Below, one piece after another: positions 37,344-46,453 of a stretch of DNA of 64,000 bases (its first letter is position 1; the number at the start of each line of letters is the position of its first letter). The stretch is taken from contig JAFNUD010000006.1 of assembly GCA_017384225.1 (NCBI GenBank), positions 26,366-90,365 of the forward strand, given 5' to 3'. Both the position numbers and the translations under genes were made by a program. Below the pieces are notes generated by a model. That model saw only the letters and a program-made list of their open reading frames with translations, ran no database searches and was not told where the DNA came from. This DNA comes from Paludibacteraceae bacterium. Lineage in GTDB: Bacteria; Bacteroidota; Bacteroidia; Bacteroidales; Paludibacteraceae.

Positions 37344-39782
37344 ATGAATATTATCATTTTAGCAATAACCTCTTTGCTAACCTCATGGCAATTTGCCATG
37401 GAGCAAGATAGCCTACAAATGCCAATCGCAGAAGATAAACACTGGCAGGAAGTAGCTATTCCGCACGATTGGGCAATCTACGGACCATTCGACCGCGCCA
37501 ATGACCTGCAAAATGTGACTGTTTGGCAAAATGGTGAAACCTTCCCATCTATCAAAACAGGACGTACTGGCGGTCTGCCATATATGGGTAGTGCGTGGTA
37601 CAAGACCATTGTTAATCTACCATCTACAAGCACAGTAGATCTACAGTGTAGCAATCTACCAGCCTCCAACTATTTTCTCCTCTTCGATGGAGCGATGAGC
37701 GAGGCAGAAGTCTATGTGAATGGCAAAAAAGTGTGCTTTTGGCCCTATGGCTACAATGCTTTTCATTGTGATATTACAGCTCAACTCAAAGAAGGAGCAA
37801 ATGAAATAGCAGTTCGCTTGCAGAATCGCGAGCAGAGTAGCCGTTGGTATCCAGGAGCAGGATTATATCGCAATGTGCATTTAATAGAAAAGCCAAAAGT
37901 GTATGTGCCTATCTGGGGTACACATATTACCACACCTTATGTGACAGAACAATTGGCTTCTGTAAACATAAAGACGCGTGTAGAGAATGCTCTCAATAGG
38001 CAAATCCAATTGCATACTGCATTGGTGCTCAAGGCTACAGGCGAAGTGGTGGACTCATTGGTGAGCACGTATGATGTGAAGCATAATCTGCCTCTCGAGC
38101 AAAATATTACCATTCATCAGCCTGCATTGTGGTCACCAGAGACTCCTAATCTCTATATCGCTCGTACAAGCGTATATGCAGATGGTGAATACCAAGAAGA
38201 TGTAGAGACCGTATTTGGTGTGCGTAGTGTGCAGATTGTACCTAATGTAGGTTTTATGCTTAATGGCAAAGTACGTAAGTTTCAGGGTGTATGTTTGCAC
38301 CATGATTTAGGTCCTTTGGGTGCTGCTATTAGTCGTGATGCACTACGTCGTCAATTGTTGATTCTCAAGGAGATGGGTTGTGATGCTATTCGTACATCAC
38401 ACAATATGCCCGCCCCCGAGCAAATAGCCCTCTGCGATGAATTGGGACTCATGGTCATGTGCGAGCCATTTGATGAATGGGATTGGGCTAAGTGTAAGAA
38501 TGGCTATAGCAGATTCTTCAACGAGTGGGCAGATCGCGATATGGTGAATATGCTACACCACTTCCGCAATAATCCAAGTATTGTGATGTGGTCCATCGGC
38601 AACGAAGTGCCTACACAGTGTGACCCACAGGGCTATAAAACAGCTAAAATGCTCCAAGATATTTGTGTGCGCGAGGATGGTACACGTCCTTGTACAGCGG
38701 GCATGGACCAAGTGACTTGTGTGCTGGAAAATGGTTTTGCAAGTGTATTGCAAATTGTAGGACTTAACTACCGTCCGCATCGCTATGTAGAATCCTATCA
38801 TCGTACACCTCAACACCTGATTCTTGGTTCGGAGACCGCTTCTACAGTGTCATCGCGTGGAGTATATCAATTGCCCGCTATTCCTGATGATACGGATCAT
38901 ATTACAAATATGAATCATCCAGGTGGTAATAGCCAAACGAATCAATGCTCGAGCTATGATTTGCAATATTGCCCATGGTCTTGCTTGCCAGATCAAGACT
39001 TCCGCAATATGGATGATTATGCATGGACAATTGGTCAGTTTGTTTGGACAGGCTTCGACTACTTAGGCGAACCATCGCCATGGGATACCGATGCATGGCC
39101 AAGTCATTCGTCGTATTTTGGTATAATCGATCTTGCTGGTATTCCTAAAGATCGCTACTACCTGTATCGCTCTCAGTGGCGCAAGGATGTACATACCGTA
39201 CATCTCCTTCCTCATTGGAATTGGCAAACTGGGGATACCCTGCCAGTTATGGCATATACCGATGCTGCTGAAGGCGAACTTTTTGTCAATGGTAAGAGTA
39301 TGGGTAGGGTGCGCAAACTCACCCGCGATGAGTCCGAAGCTGCAATCTTGGCAGGCGACCCACTGGGTTTGCAACGCCGCTATCGACTGATTTGGGATAG
39401 TGTGCCATTCGAAGCGGGTGAGATTAAGGTTGTTACATCTGTAGGAGAGGCTATTCGCAAGACCGCGGGCGCACCACATCATATAGAGCTGTACGTGGAG
39501 GACCTTCCTGCTACGGATAACAAGCCATTGCACTTTGTACGTGTACGCGTTTGTGATAAGGATGGAAATCTCTGTCCTAATGCAGATCATTTGATTCATT
39601 TTTCTACCAAAGGTGCGGGCGCTTTTCGTGCTGCTGCTAATGGTGATGCGGCTAATCTGGACCTCTTCCACTTGCCTCAGCACCACGCTTTCTCTGGCGA
39701 GTTGACGGCTATTGTAGAAGGCAGTTGCACACTGACTGCTACTGCTAAAGGACTTAAAAAAGCAATAATAACAATACCATAA
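37344..39782 (+). CDS. GH2 family beta-galactosidase
   Basis: An 812-residue glycoside hydrolase that would release galactose from the oligosaccharides made by the GH53 enzyme. It has an N-terminal sugar-binding domain (about 30-190, IPHDWAIYGPFD), an immunoglobulin-like domain, and a TIM barrel with acid/base Glu421 (WSIGNEVPT) and nucleophile Glu497 (ILGSETAST). DUF4982-like and additional Ig-like domains follow (about 600-812). The N-terminus is short and hydrophobic (NIIILAITSLLTSWQF), a weak signal peptide at best. It lies 84 bases after the galactanase gene and 8 bases before galK. The sequence alone does not exclude another beta-glycoside; the neighbours favour beta-galactosides. Confidence 0.9.
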   Translation: MNIIILAITSLLTSWQFAMEQDSLQMPIAEDKHWQEVAIPHDWAIYGPFDRANDLQNVTVWQNGETFPSIKTGRTGGLPYMGSAWYKTIVNLPSTSTVDLQCSNLPASNYFLLFDGAMSEAEVYVNGKKVCFWPYGYNAFHCDITAQLKEGANEIAVRLQNREQSSRWYPGAGLYRNVHLIEKPKVYVPIWGTHITTPYVTEQLASVNIKTRVENALNRQIQLHTALVLKATGEVVDSLVSTYDVKHNLPLEQNITIHQPALWSPETPNLYIARTSVYADGEYQEDVETVFGVRSVQIVPNVGFMLNGKVRKFQGVCLHHDLGPLGAAISRDALRRQLLILKEMGCDAIRTSHNMPAPEQIALCDELGLMVMCEPFDEWDWAKCKNGYSRFFNEWADRDMVNMLHHFRNNPSIVMWSIGNEVPTQCDPQGYKTAKMLQDICVREDGTRPCTAGMDQVTCVLENGFASVLQIVGLNYRPHRYVESYHRTPQHLILGSETASTVSSRGVYQLPAIPDDTDHITNMNHPGGNSQTNQCSSYDLQYCPWSCLPDQDFRNMDDYAWTIGQFVWTGFDYLGEPSPWDTDAWPSHSSYFGIIDLAGIPKDRYYLYRSQWRKDVHTVHLLPHWNWQTGDTLPVMAYTDAAEGELFVNGKSMGRVRKLTRDESEAAILAGDPLGLQRRYRLIWDSVPFEAGEIKVVTSVGEAIRKTAGAPHHIELYVEDLPATDNKPLHFVRVRVCDKDGNLCPNADHLIHFSTKGAGAFRAAANGDAANLDLFHLPQHHAFSGELTAIVEGSCTLTATAKGLKKAIITIP

Positions 39783-39790
39783 AAAATACT

Positions 39791-40954
39791 ATGACAATCG
39801 AACAACTTACATCTGCTTACAAAGCAGCTTATCAAAAATCAGCAACCGATATCTTTTTCTCACCAGGGCGTGTGAATCTTATCGGCGAACATACCGACTA
39901 TAATGGTGGATTTGTCTTTCCTTGTGCGTTGAGTTTTGGAACCTATCTCTTGATGGCACCCAATGATGAGCAGAAAATGAATTTCCGTTCGCTCAATATC
40001 GATGCTACATATTCCTTACCATTAACCCAATTAACCGAAGTTCTGCCCAATAAGGCATGGGCAAACTATCCTTTAGGGGTAATAGCACAATTCATCAAGC
40101 GAGGAGTGGCTCTCACGCACGGATACGATATCCTGTTTTGGGGAAATGTACCAGCAGGTGCTGGCTTGAGTAGTAGTGCTGCTATGGAGGTTGTGACTGC
40201 CTTTGCATTCAACGAACTGTTGGGTACGGGCTACGACCGCACCGAATTGGCTAAGATTGGGCAAAAAGCAGAACATGAGTTCGCTGGCGTGATGTGCGGA
40301 ATCATGGATCAGTTCGCTTCTGCACAAGGTAAACAGGATCACGCTATTTATCTCAATTGTGATACGCTACATTTTGACCTTGTTCCTATTAAATTAGAGG
40401 GAATCAAGGTGGTTATAGCCAATACTCACTCGCCTCACCACTTAGATTCAGGTGCATACAATGACCGTGTACGCCAATGCCAATTGGCTGTTCAGCAGAT
40501 TAGTGCCGTTCGCCCAATCAAGAATTTGGCAGAACTCTCGCAAGCAGATTTTCTGCAAGTGGAAACTGTAATCACAGATCCTGTTGCACATCGCCGTGCA
40601 CGTCACGTTGTAGGAGAGGTACAACGCACAATGGATGCTGTACAAGCTTTGCAACAAGGTAATATAGAATTGTTTGGACAGCTTATGACCCAGAGCCATA
40701 TCTCCTTGCGTGATGATTATGAGGTCACAGGTCCACAACTGGATGCATTGGCAGAAGCCGCTTGGAAAATAGATGGCGTACTCGGTAGTCGTATGACAGG
40801 AGGTGGATTCGGTGGATGCACCGTGTCACTTGTGAAAGATGAAGCCATTCCTACATTTATCGAAAGAGTAGGGAAGGAATATACCGAAAAAACAGGTCTC
40901 AAAGCCGACTTCTATATCGCAGAGATTGGCGATGGAGCCCATCGGGTACGATAA
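39791..40954 (+). CDS. galK: Galactokinase
   Basis: GalK phosphorylates galactose to galactose-1-phosphate, the first step of the Leloir pathway in the cytoplasm. The 387-residue GHMP kinase shows all three motifs: the galactokinase signature GRVNLIGEHTDYNGGFVF (about 27-44), the phosphate-binding loop GNVPAGAGLSSSAAMEV, and the C-terminal SRMTGGGFGGCTVSLV. The length is normal. It closes the GH53-GH2-galK unit and is followed by a terminator. galT, galE and galM are not in the window. Confidence 0.96.
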   Translation: MTIEQLTSAYKAAYQKSATDIFFSPGRVNLIGEHTDYNGGFVFPCALSFGTYLLMAPNDEQKMNFRSLNIDATYSLPLTQLTEVLPNKAWANYPLGVIAQFIKRGVALTHGYDILFWGNVPAGAGLSSSAAMEVVTAFAFNELLGTGYDRTELAKIGQKAEHEFAGVMCGIMDQFASAQGKQDHAIYLNCDTLHFDLVPIKLEGIKVVIANTHSPHHLDSGAYNDRVRQCQLAVQQISAVRPIKNLAELSQADFLQVETVITDPVAHRRARHVVGEVQRTMDAVQALQQGNIELFGQLMTQSHISLRDDYEVTGPQLDALAEAAWKIDGVLGSRMTGGGFGGCTVSLVKDEAIPTFIERVGKEYTEKTGLKADFYIAEIGDGAHRVR

Positions 40955-41000
40955 CCCCAAATCTAATGATTGAATAGGGATAAATGAAAATCCCCTAAAA

Positions 41001-41091
41001 AAGAAAAAAGCCGTCTCTCGACGGCTATTTTTCCATAGTATTAGTCTGTTTGATTTTTTAAGGTACAAAAAAAGATTGTGTCACATCAATT
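41001..41091 (-). ncRNA. Candidate small RNA opposite the galK 3' region
   Basis: A minus-strand promoter (41129-41098) is followed by about 90 bases ending in a good intrinsic terminator, with no open frame longer than three codons. The transcript would contain ACAGACTAATACT, the reverse complement of the TATTAGTCTGT motif found in the leaders of P4, P5 and P6. This is inferred from promoter, terminator and lack of coding; there is no family match I recognise. Confidence 0.4.
41009..41032 (+). terminator. Bidirectional terminator between galK and the opposing small transcript
   Basis: AGCCGTC/GACGGCT, a 7-bp stem with a 4-base loop, has T residues after it on the plus strand (TATTTTT) and six T residues on the minus strand (GGCTTTTTTC). 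It can stop galK from one side and the candidate small RNA from the other. Confidence 0.8.
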
Positions 41092-41097
41092 CGACCG

Positions 41098-41129
41098 CAA
41101 AGGTACTGCTTTTTGTATATCCGTACAAT
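41098..41129 (-). promoter_or_regulatory. Minus-strand promoter without a downstream gene
   Basis: On the minus strand: ATTG (41129-41126), 20 bases, TACCTTTG (41105-41098). The -7 box is perfect and the -33 box has 3 of 4 bases. It points toward galK, away from the phosphodiesterase gene. Confidence 0.5.
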
Positions 41130-41267
41130 AGGAAATTTATGTTGTGCAACATCTTTTTAATCTTTTTTTGTCTTAAATATGTTAAATAGCATATTTCCTT
41201 GCTTTTTGATTCCTACAAAACCCGCCATTTTTAATGATAGATTAGGGTTAATGCATATGCTTGGTGC

Positions 41268-41762
41268 TTATTTTCTCTCCAGTTCTATGACTTCCAGGTC
41301 TCGAATCTCTTTGCCATCAATCACAAATCGCAATAGTGTTTGCATCATTTGCCAGCCCTGTTTGCCAGCAGCGCCAGGATTCATAGTTAGCATTTGCCAT
41401 GTACTATCGTATTGTACTTTCAAAATATGGCTATGCCCGCAGACAAAGAGTAGAGGTGTTTCTTTCTTAAACATTGGCAATAGCCATGGATTGTACTTGC
41501 CAGGATAGCCGCCAATATGTGTCATCAGCACATCTACGTCCTCTACGCGGAAACGATAAAACTCACTCAGCGAGTAACGAACATCGCCACTATCCATATT
41601 GCCATATACTGCGCGTGTGGGTTTGAATTCACGCAATGTTTGTAGCACTTCCATGCTGCCTATATCGCCTGCATGCCATATCTCATCTACATTGGCAAAA
41701 TGCTCCAGCACACGTTTGTCTAAATACCCATGCGTATCACTCAGTAATCCAATCCGTGTCAT
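41268..41762 (-). CDS. YfcE/MJ0936-type metallophosphoesterase
   Basis: A 164-residue calcineurin-like phosphodiesterase. Metal-binding motifs are visible in order: LSDTHG (7-12), HAGDIG, the GNMDS motif and the C-terminal CGHSH with a later MNPGAAG. Members hydrolyse phosphodiesters or phosphoproteins and need Mn2+ or a similar metal; the physiological substrate is unknown for most. It is the last gene of a minus-strand run behind mnmA and the GldF-like gene, 28 bases after the latter. Confidence 0.9.
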   Translation of the reverse strand: MTRIGLLSDTHGYLDKRVLEHFANVDEIWHAGDIGSMEVLQTLREFKPTRAVYGNMDSGDVRYSLSEFYRFRVEDVDVLMTHIGGYPGKYNPWLLPMFKKETPLLFVCGHSHILKVQYDSTWQMLTMNPGAAGKQGWQMMQTLLRFVIDGKEIRDLEVIELERK

Positions 41763-41790
41763 CGGTTTCGTCTTTCTTATAAGTGTATGC

Positions 41791-42456
41791 TCATTTCTTT
41801 TCTACTTGATCCAAGACAACGATGCTCACCACTATCGCAACCATATCTACACTTAGGAAGAATACCACATCTCTCAAATCCACTACGCCGCGTGAGATGC
41901 TGCTATAGTGGTCTTGCAGCACCAACCAATATACTACAAAGCAACTTACTGTGCCCATGATAAAGGCTACTAATTGGCTTTTTGTCAACGTACTACACAA
42001 CATACTAATGCCTAAAAATGAAGAACTGAGAAATACTAATCCCATCATGGAGCCTACAAACTGTCCCCCATCAATATTGCCCATTGGCTCTGCCATATAG
42101 AACAAGATAAAATAGTGAACAATACATGGCAACAATGCTATAACTATCAGTACAAAGGCAGCCAAATATTTACCAGCCACAATCTGCCAAAGCGGAATAG
42201 GCTGTGCACGTAGTAGTAACCATGTACCACTCTGCCTTTCTTCTGCAAACAACCGCATAGTCATTGCAGGACATACCAACATCAACAACCACGGAGCTAT
42301 CTGAAATAAACCATCCACTTGAGCATATCCTGATTCAATGACATTCCATTGACCAGGAATCACCCATAAGAACAAACTGATTGTCAACAAAAACAATCCA
42401 ACTACGATATAGGCTATCGGTGAGGAAAAATAATAAGATAATTCTTTTCTAAACAT
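41791..42456 (-). CDS. GldF-like ABC-2 transporter permease
   Basis: About 221 residues with six predicted membrane helices. The N-terminus MFRKELSYYFSSPIAYIVVG and the motif FAEERQSGTWLLLRAQPI are typical of GldF and related ABC-2 permeases, where GldF works with ATPase GldA and partner GldG in gliding-capable Bacteroidota. ATG 42456 is preferred over an upstream in-frame start at 42519, because it gives the family N-terminus and avoids overlap with mnmA. gldG normally follows gldF, but a phosphodiesterase gene lies there instead. The role in a probably non-gliding bacterium is open. Confidence 0.8.
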   Translation of the reverse strand: MFRKELSYYFSSPIAYIVVGLFLLTISLFLWVIPGQWNVIESGYAQVDGLFQIAPWLLMLVCPAMTMRLFAEERQSGTWLLLRAQPIPLWQIVAGKYLAAFVLIVIALLPCIVHYFILFYMAEPMGNIDGGQFVGSMMGLVFLSSSFLGISMLCSTLTKSQLVAFIMGTVSCFVVYWLVLQDHYSSISRGVVDLRDVVFFLSVDMVAIVVSIVVLDQVEKK

Positions 42457-42499
42457 TCGATGAACGATTTTTTGGTTACCAACTATAATGTGATAGAGG

Positions 42500-43594
42500 C
42501 TATTGTATGATGCCTCCACCTATTACCAAGTCATCCTTATACATTACCAGCGACTGGCCTGGTGTAACTCCCCAAACGGGCTCTTTGAAAATAATCGTAG
42601 CCTCTGCGCCTATCGCTGTTTCGCTTCGTTGCTTAATAGTGGCTTCTACGGCAGGAGATTTGTATCGGATACGAGCCTGCAGTGCGGGAGATTCATCTAA
42701 CCAATCCCAATCACGCAGACGAACCTCTTCTATTGTAGCTTCTTTCACAAGCAAATCGTTGCGATCACCCAGTGTGACGCGATTATGCGTGGGATCAATC
42801 TTGGTGACAAATTTAGGCGAGCCTAATGCTATACCTAATCCCTTGCGCTGACCTATTGTATAATGACAGAAACCTTGGTGCATACCCAACACCTTACCAT
42901 CCGCATCAATATATTCGCCAGCAGGTATGGCAATACCTTGTTCGGCGAGGAATGTTCGATAGTCATTGTTGGGTATAAAACATATATCCTGGCTCTCCTC
43001 TTTCTTGCTCAATGCTTCAAATCCGTGTTCTAATGCTATCTGACGAACTTGCGATTTTGTTAGTCCTCCCAATGGGAATAGTGTGCTGCGTAAGTTTTCT
43101 TCTGTCAGCATCCATAGAAAATAGGTTTGGTCCTTCGCTTTATCAACTGCCGTTTTGAGGTAATAATGACCACGGTGCGTGGCTATCTGTGCATAATGCC
43201 CAGTAGCTATATAGTCGCATCCTAACTGATTGGCAGCCTCCATGAGGCTTCCCCATTTGATATGAGAGTTGCATCGTACACAGGGATTAGGCGTACGACC
43301 GCAAGCATACTCGCGGATGAAATTTCCCATTACATGTTCGCGGAAAGTCTGACGGAAATCCAAGATATGGTGCTCTATGCCCAGTAGCAACGACATATGC
43401 TGAGCATCAATAATACTCTGCTCTGCGGCACAGGATTTGCGCGATTGATGATTGATATTTGGCGCTTGACTATTAGCAACAGGAGGGTCAAACGAGCGAA
43501 ATGTAGCCCCCACTACTTCATACCCCTGCTCTTGCAGTAAAATCGCTGCTACGGTGGAATCTATACCACCAGACATTCCTACGAGGACGCGCAT
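42500..43594 (-). CDS. mnmA: tRNA-specific 2-thiouridylase MnmA
   Basis: MnmA thiolates U34 in the wobble position of Lys, Glu and Gln tRNAs. The 364-residue sequence has the PP-loop SGGIDSTVAA (9-18), the first catalytic Cys in TPNPCVRCN, the second in SQDICFIPN, and C-terminal MnmA beta domains (GQRKGLGIALG). Residues about 39-52 (PVANSQAPNINHQS) are not family sequence and are encoded by a repetitive CAAT-rich stretch (43443-43485), so this is a probable in-frame insertion after the normal GATFRSFD. It heads a minus-strand operon with the permease and phosphodiesterase genes. Confidence 0.95.
   Translation of the reverse strand: MRVLVGMSGGIDSTVAAILLQEQGYEVVGATFRSFDPPVANSQAPNINHQSRKSCAAEQSIIDAQHMSLLLGIEHHILDFRQTFREHVMGNFIREYACGRTPNPCVRCNSHIKWGSLMEAANQLGCDYIATGHYAQIATHRGHYYLKTAVDKAKDQTYFLWMLTEENLRSTLFPLGGLTKSQVRQIALEHGFEALSKKEESQDICFIPNNDYRTFLAEQGIAIPAGEYIDADGKVLGMHQGFCHYTIGQRKGLGIALGSPKFVTKIDPTHNRVTLGDRNDLLVKEATIEEVRLRDWDWLDESPALQARIRYKSPAVEATIKQRSETAIGAEATIIFKEPVWGVTPGQSLVMYKDDLVIGGGIIQ
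43443..43485 (-). repeat. CAATCATCAATC-type repetitive insertion in mnmA
   Basis: On the minus strand the stretch reads GCTAATAGTCAAGCGCC then AAATATCAATCATCAATC. It adds about 13 residues at a non-conserved point near the N-terminus and keeps the frame. It resembles the insertions in nadA and the tails of P1 and P3. Confidence 0.5.
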
Positions 43595-43620
43595 ATTGTT
43601 AATTTTCTATGAATTTTGTG

Positions 43621-43652
43621 CAAAAGTACAGAAAAATTTTGATATATGCAAA
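43621..43652 (-). promoter_or_regulatory. Promoter of the mnmA operon
   Basis: On the minus strand: TTTG (43652-43649), 20 bases, TACTTTTG (43628-43621). It overlaps the divergent amylase promoter. Confidence 0.7.
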
Positions 43653-43668
43653 AAAAGTTGTAACTTTG
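43638..43668 (+). promoter_or_regulatory. Promoter of the alpha-amylase gene
   Basis: TTTG (43638-43641), 19 bases, TAACTTTG (43661-43668). The -33 box lies inside the spacer of the divergent mnmA promoter. Confidence 0.7.
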
Positions 43669-43711
43669 TGCGCTAAATGTGGTATATCACAAAAATTAAT
43701 TATTTATAAAC

Positions 43712-46453
43712 ATGAAAAAACTTTTCTTATTTTTCTTTGTAGTATGCACCACAGTTGTGTATGCTCAGGTGACAACAGTGCCAAGTATTATCCATAGAGG
43801 ATATACTGGCGAAGTGACTGTGGTGTTTAATCCTAATGAGGGTAACGGAGGCATGGCAAACGCTACACAATGCTATGCTCATACTGGTGTTACCTATGAT
43901 GGTACTTCTTGGCAACATGCCAATGCGAAGTGGCGTGATGGATTGGACAAGTACAAAATGACTAAGAATGCAGATGGCAATTGGGAATTGAAAATCACTC
44001 CTAATATCTGTGAGTGGTATGGCGCAATTAAAATCACCAGTTCAGTTCTACCAGGTCCTGATGGTAAACCAACTATTGTACGGGATACTACTTATGCTGA
44101 TGTTACCCAACTCTGTTTTGTCTTCAATGATGGCCCTGGCGGTGAGTTAGAAGGTAAAGCTGCAGGTGGAGCGGATATCTTTGTAGATCTCGTAGAACCA
44201 GGATTAGCTGTGATATTCGAAAGCGAAATTCCTGAGATTGCACAGGTGAATGACAAACTGACTATTCTGGGTGCAGCTACTGAAGCAGAAACATTATCGC
44301 TCACGATAAACGGAACTGTAGTTGCATCTGTAGAATCAGCTGCACAATTGGCATATGAATATACAATCCCAGCTGAGGGTGATTATACTTTTGTGCTAAC
44401 TGCTACCAAAGGCGAAGAGGTGAAAACAGTTTCTGCTTCTACATGTGTAATTAGCGCTCCAACCACAGCAGCACGTCCTGCAGGAATTGATATGGGTATC
44501 TATTATGACGAAAATGATGATACCAAAGTGACATTGGCCACCTATGCTGCAAGCAAAACTGAGGCTGCTAAACACGTCTTTGTAGTAGGCGATTTTAATG
44601 ATTGGACACTCTCTAATCAATATCAGATGAAAAAGGATGGAAACTACTTCTGGTTGGAAATCAATGGCTTGACACCACAAAAGGAGTATGCTTTCCAATA
44701 TGTAGTAGTTCGTGCAGATGGTGTGGTAAAGAAGATTTCAGATTTGTTCTCAGAGAAGGTACTACACAGTGATGATCAATGGGAGCCTATCAAAGTAAAT
44801 CCTGATTTGATGCCATATCCAACAAAAGCAGATGGCTATGCTACTGTTATCCAAACAGCTAAACCAGAGTACCAATGGTCTGAGGCTACGCTCAACTTCA
44901 AACGTCCTAACAAGAATAATTTGGTTATTTATGAGGTATGGGTATATGACTATACGCCAGAGCGTTCTATCAATGGTTTGCTCAATCGATTGGATTATAT
45001 CCAAGACTTGGGTGTGAATGCTATCGAATTGATGCCAGTGACAGAGTTTGATGGCAACGAAAACTGGGGTTATTCACCAAACCACTATTTCGCATTGGAT
45101 AAAGCGTATGGTACACCAGAGCAGTTGAAACATTTTGTTGACGAGTGCCACAAACGTGGTATCGCAGTCATCCTTGATATGGTATTCAACCACGCAACAG
45201 GTCTCAACCCAATGAATAAGCTCTATCCTTACGGAACAGAGTTGGCACACAACCCATGGTTCAATGTCAATGCACCTCATAGTGACAATGTATATGAAGA
45301 CTGGAACCACGACTTTGCGCCTACTAAAACAATGTTCACACGCGCGTTGCAATACTGGTTGACTGAGTATAAGGTAGATGGCTACCGTATGGACTTGAGC
45401 CATGGTCTCTGTGGTACAAAGAATAACGCGATGACCCATATTGCTGATTACTACAACAATGGCGTGAAAGCGGTTTCCGAAGATGCTTATTTTATTCTTG
45501 AGCACTGGGGCGCTAATATGGGCTCTGACCGCCCAAAATTGGTGAGCCAAGGTATGATGTGCTGGGAGAACTCTACTAATGCGTATTGTCAAACAACCAT
45601 GGGTTGGCTTTCTGAGGATGCTTTCAACAATGCGAATAAGGATGGCTATGTCAGCTATTGTGAGAGCCACGATGAGGAGCGTATGCAATATAAGGCAAAG
45701 ATGTGGGGAAATGGCGACTTGAAAACCAATGTAACTGCTCGATTGAACCGAGTACCTGTGAACGTGGCATTCAACGTGCTGCTCAATGGTCCTCACATGC
45801 TTTGGCAGTTTGAGGAGATCGGTTACGATTTCTCTATCAACTCCAGCTACGATGACCCTGATGGCACATCTGAGGGCAATCGTTGTGCCAAGAAACCTCG
45901 TCCAGAGGAGTTGGGCTATTTCGATGACCTTGTTCGCATGGAGCAATATACCAAGGTGGCACAAACGATCCACTTGCGCACGAAGTTATTGCCTAATGTA
46001 TTTGAAGGTAATCCAACCCAAGCTAATATCAACGGCGGACGTGCTTTGCGTACCGTACAATGGGGCAAGGATGTGTTCATTGCTGGTAACTTCAGTGTTG
46101 TGGAGAACCAGACCGTAACTATTCCAGAAGGCACATGGTATAACTATTTCAAACAAGAGCAACTAACTGCCAACTCGCTCACCCTTGCTCCTGGCGAGTT
46201 GTTGATCTTGACAAGTACACAAGTGGAATTGCCAAAGGTAGGCTTGGATGCAACGACTGGTCTGGATGACATCATCAATAATGCCACTCAACCTGTACCA
46301 CCATACAACGTGTACGTCTATAACATCAACGGACAGCTAATGAACCAACAAGTCAATGCTATGTCAGCAGACTTAACGGGCTTGAATAGTGGTTTGTATA
46401 TCGTTCAATATGAGAAAAACGGACAACGCGTTGCGAAGAAAGTGATTCGCTAA
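43712..46453 (+). CDS. Secreted GH13 alpha-amylase family enzyme with standard T9SS tail
   Basis: A 913-residue glucan hydrolase. A signal peptide (about 1-19, ending VYAQ) is followed by two beta-sandwich regions, of which the second is CBM48-like (HVFVVGDFNDWTLS), and a GH13 barrel from about residue 405. The catalytic triad is visible: nucleophile Asp561 in DGYRMDLSHG, acid/base Glu597 in FILEHWG, and Asp654 in ESHDEER. The C-terminal 75 residues are a canonical type A T9SS sorting domain (VYVYNINGQLMNQQV, GLYIVQYEKNGQRVAKKV). This matters because it contrasts with the compact tail of P1-P6. The stop overlaps that of the opposite-strand gene by 3-4 bases. Substrate: alpha-1,4-glucan by family. 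Confidence 0.92.
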   Translation: MKKLFLFFFVVCTTVVYAQVTTVPSIIHRGYTGEVTVVFNPNEGNGGMANATQCYAHTGVTYDGTSWQHANAKWRDGLDKYKMTKNADGNWELKITPNICEWYGAIKITSSVLPGPDGKPTIVRDTTYADVTQLCFVFNDGPGGELEGKAAGGADIFVDLVEPGLAVIFESEIPEIAQVNDKLTILGAATEAETLSLTINGTVVASVESAAQLAYEYTIPAEGDYTFVLTATKGEEVKTVSASTCVISAPTTAARPAGIDMGIYYDENDDTKVTLATYAASKTEAAKHVFVVGDFNDWTLSNQYQMKKDGNYFWLEINGLTPQKEYAFQYVVVRADGVVKKISDLFSEKVLHSDDQWEPIKVNPDLMPYPTKADGYATVIQTAKPEYQWSEATLNFKRPNKNNLVIYEVWVYDYTPERSINGLLNRLDYIQDLGVNAIELMPVTEFDGNENWGYSPNHYFALDKAYGTPEQLKHFVDECHKRGIAVILDMVFNHATGLNPMNKLYPYGTELAHNPWFNVNAPHSDNVYEDWNHDFAPTKTMFTRALQYWLTEYKVDGYRMDLSHGLCGTKNNAMTHIADYYNNGVKAVSEDAYFILEHWGANMGSDRPKLVSQGMMCWENSTNAYCQTTMGWLSEDAFNNANKDGYVSYCESHDEERMQYKAKMWGNGDLKTNVTARLNRVPVNVAFNVLLNGPHMLWQFEEIGYDFSINSSYDDPDGTSEGNRCAKKPRPEELGYFDDLVRMEQYTKVAQTIHLRTKLLPNVFEGNPTQANINGGRALRTVQWGKDVFIAGNFSVVENQTVTIPEGTWYNYFKQEQLTANSLTLAPGELLILTSTQVELPKVGLDATTGLDDIINNATQPVPPYNVYVYNINGQLMNQQVNAMSADLTGLNSGLYIVQYEKNGQRVAKKVIR

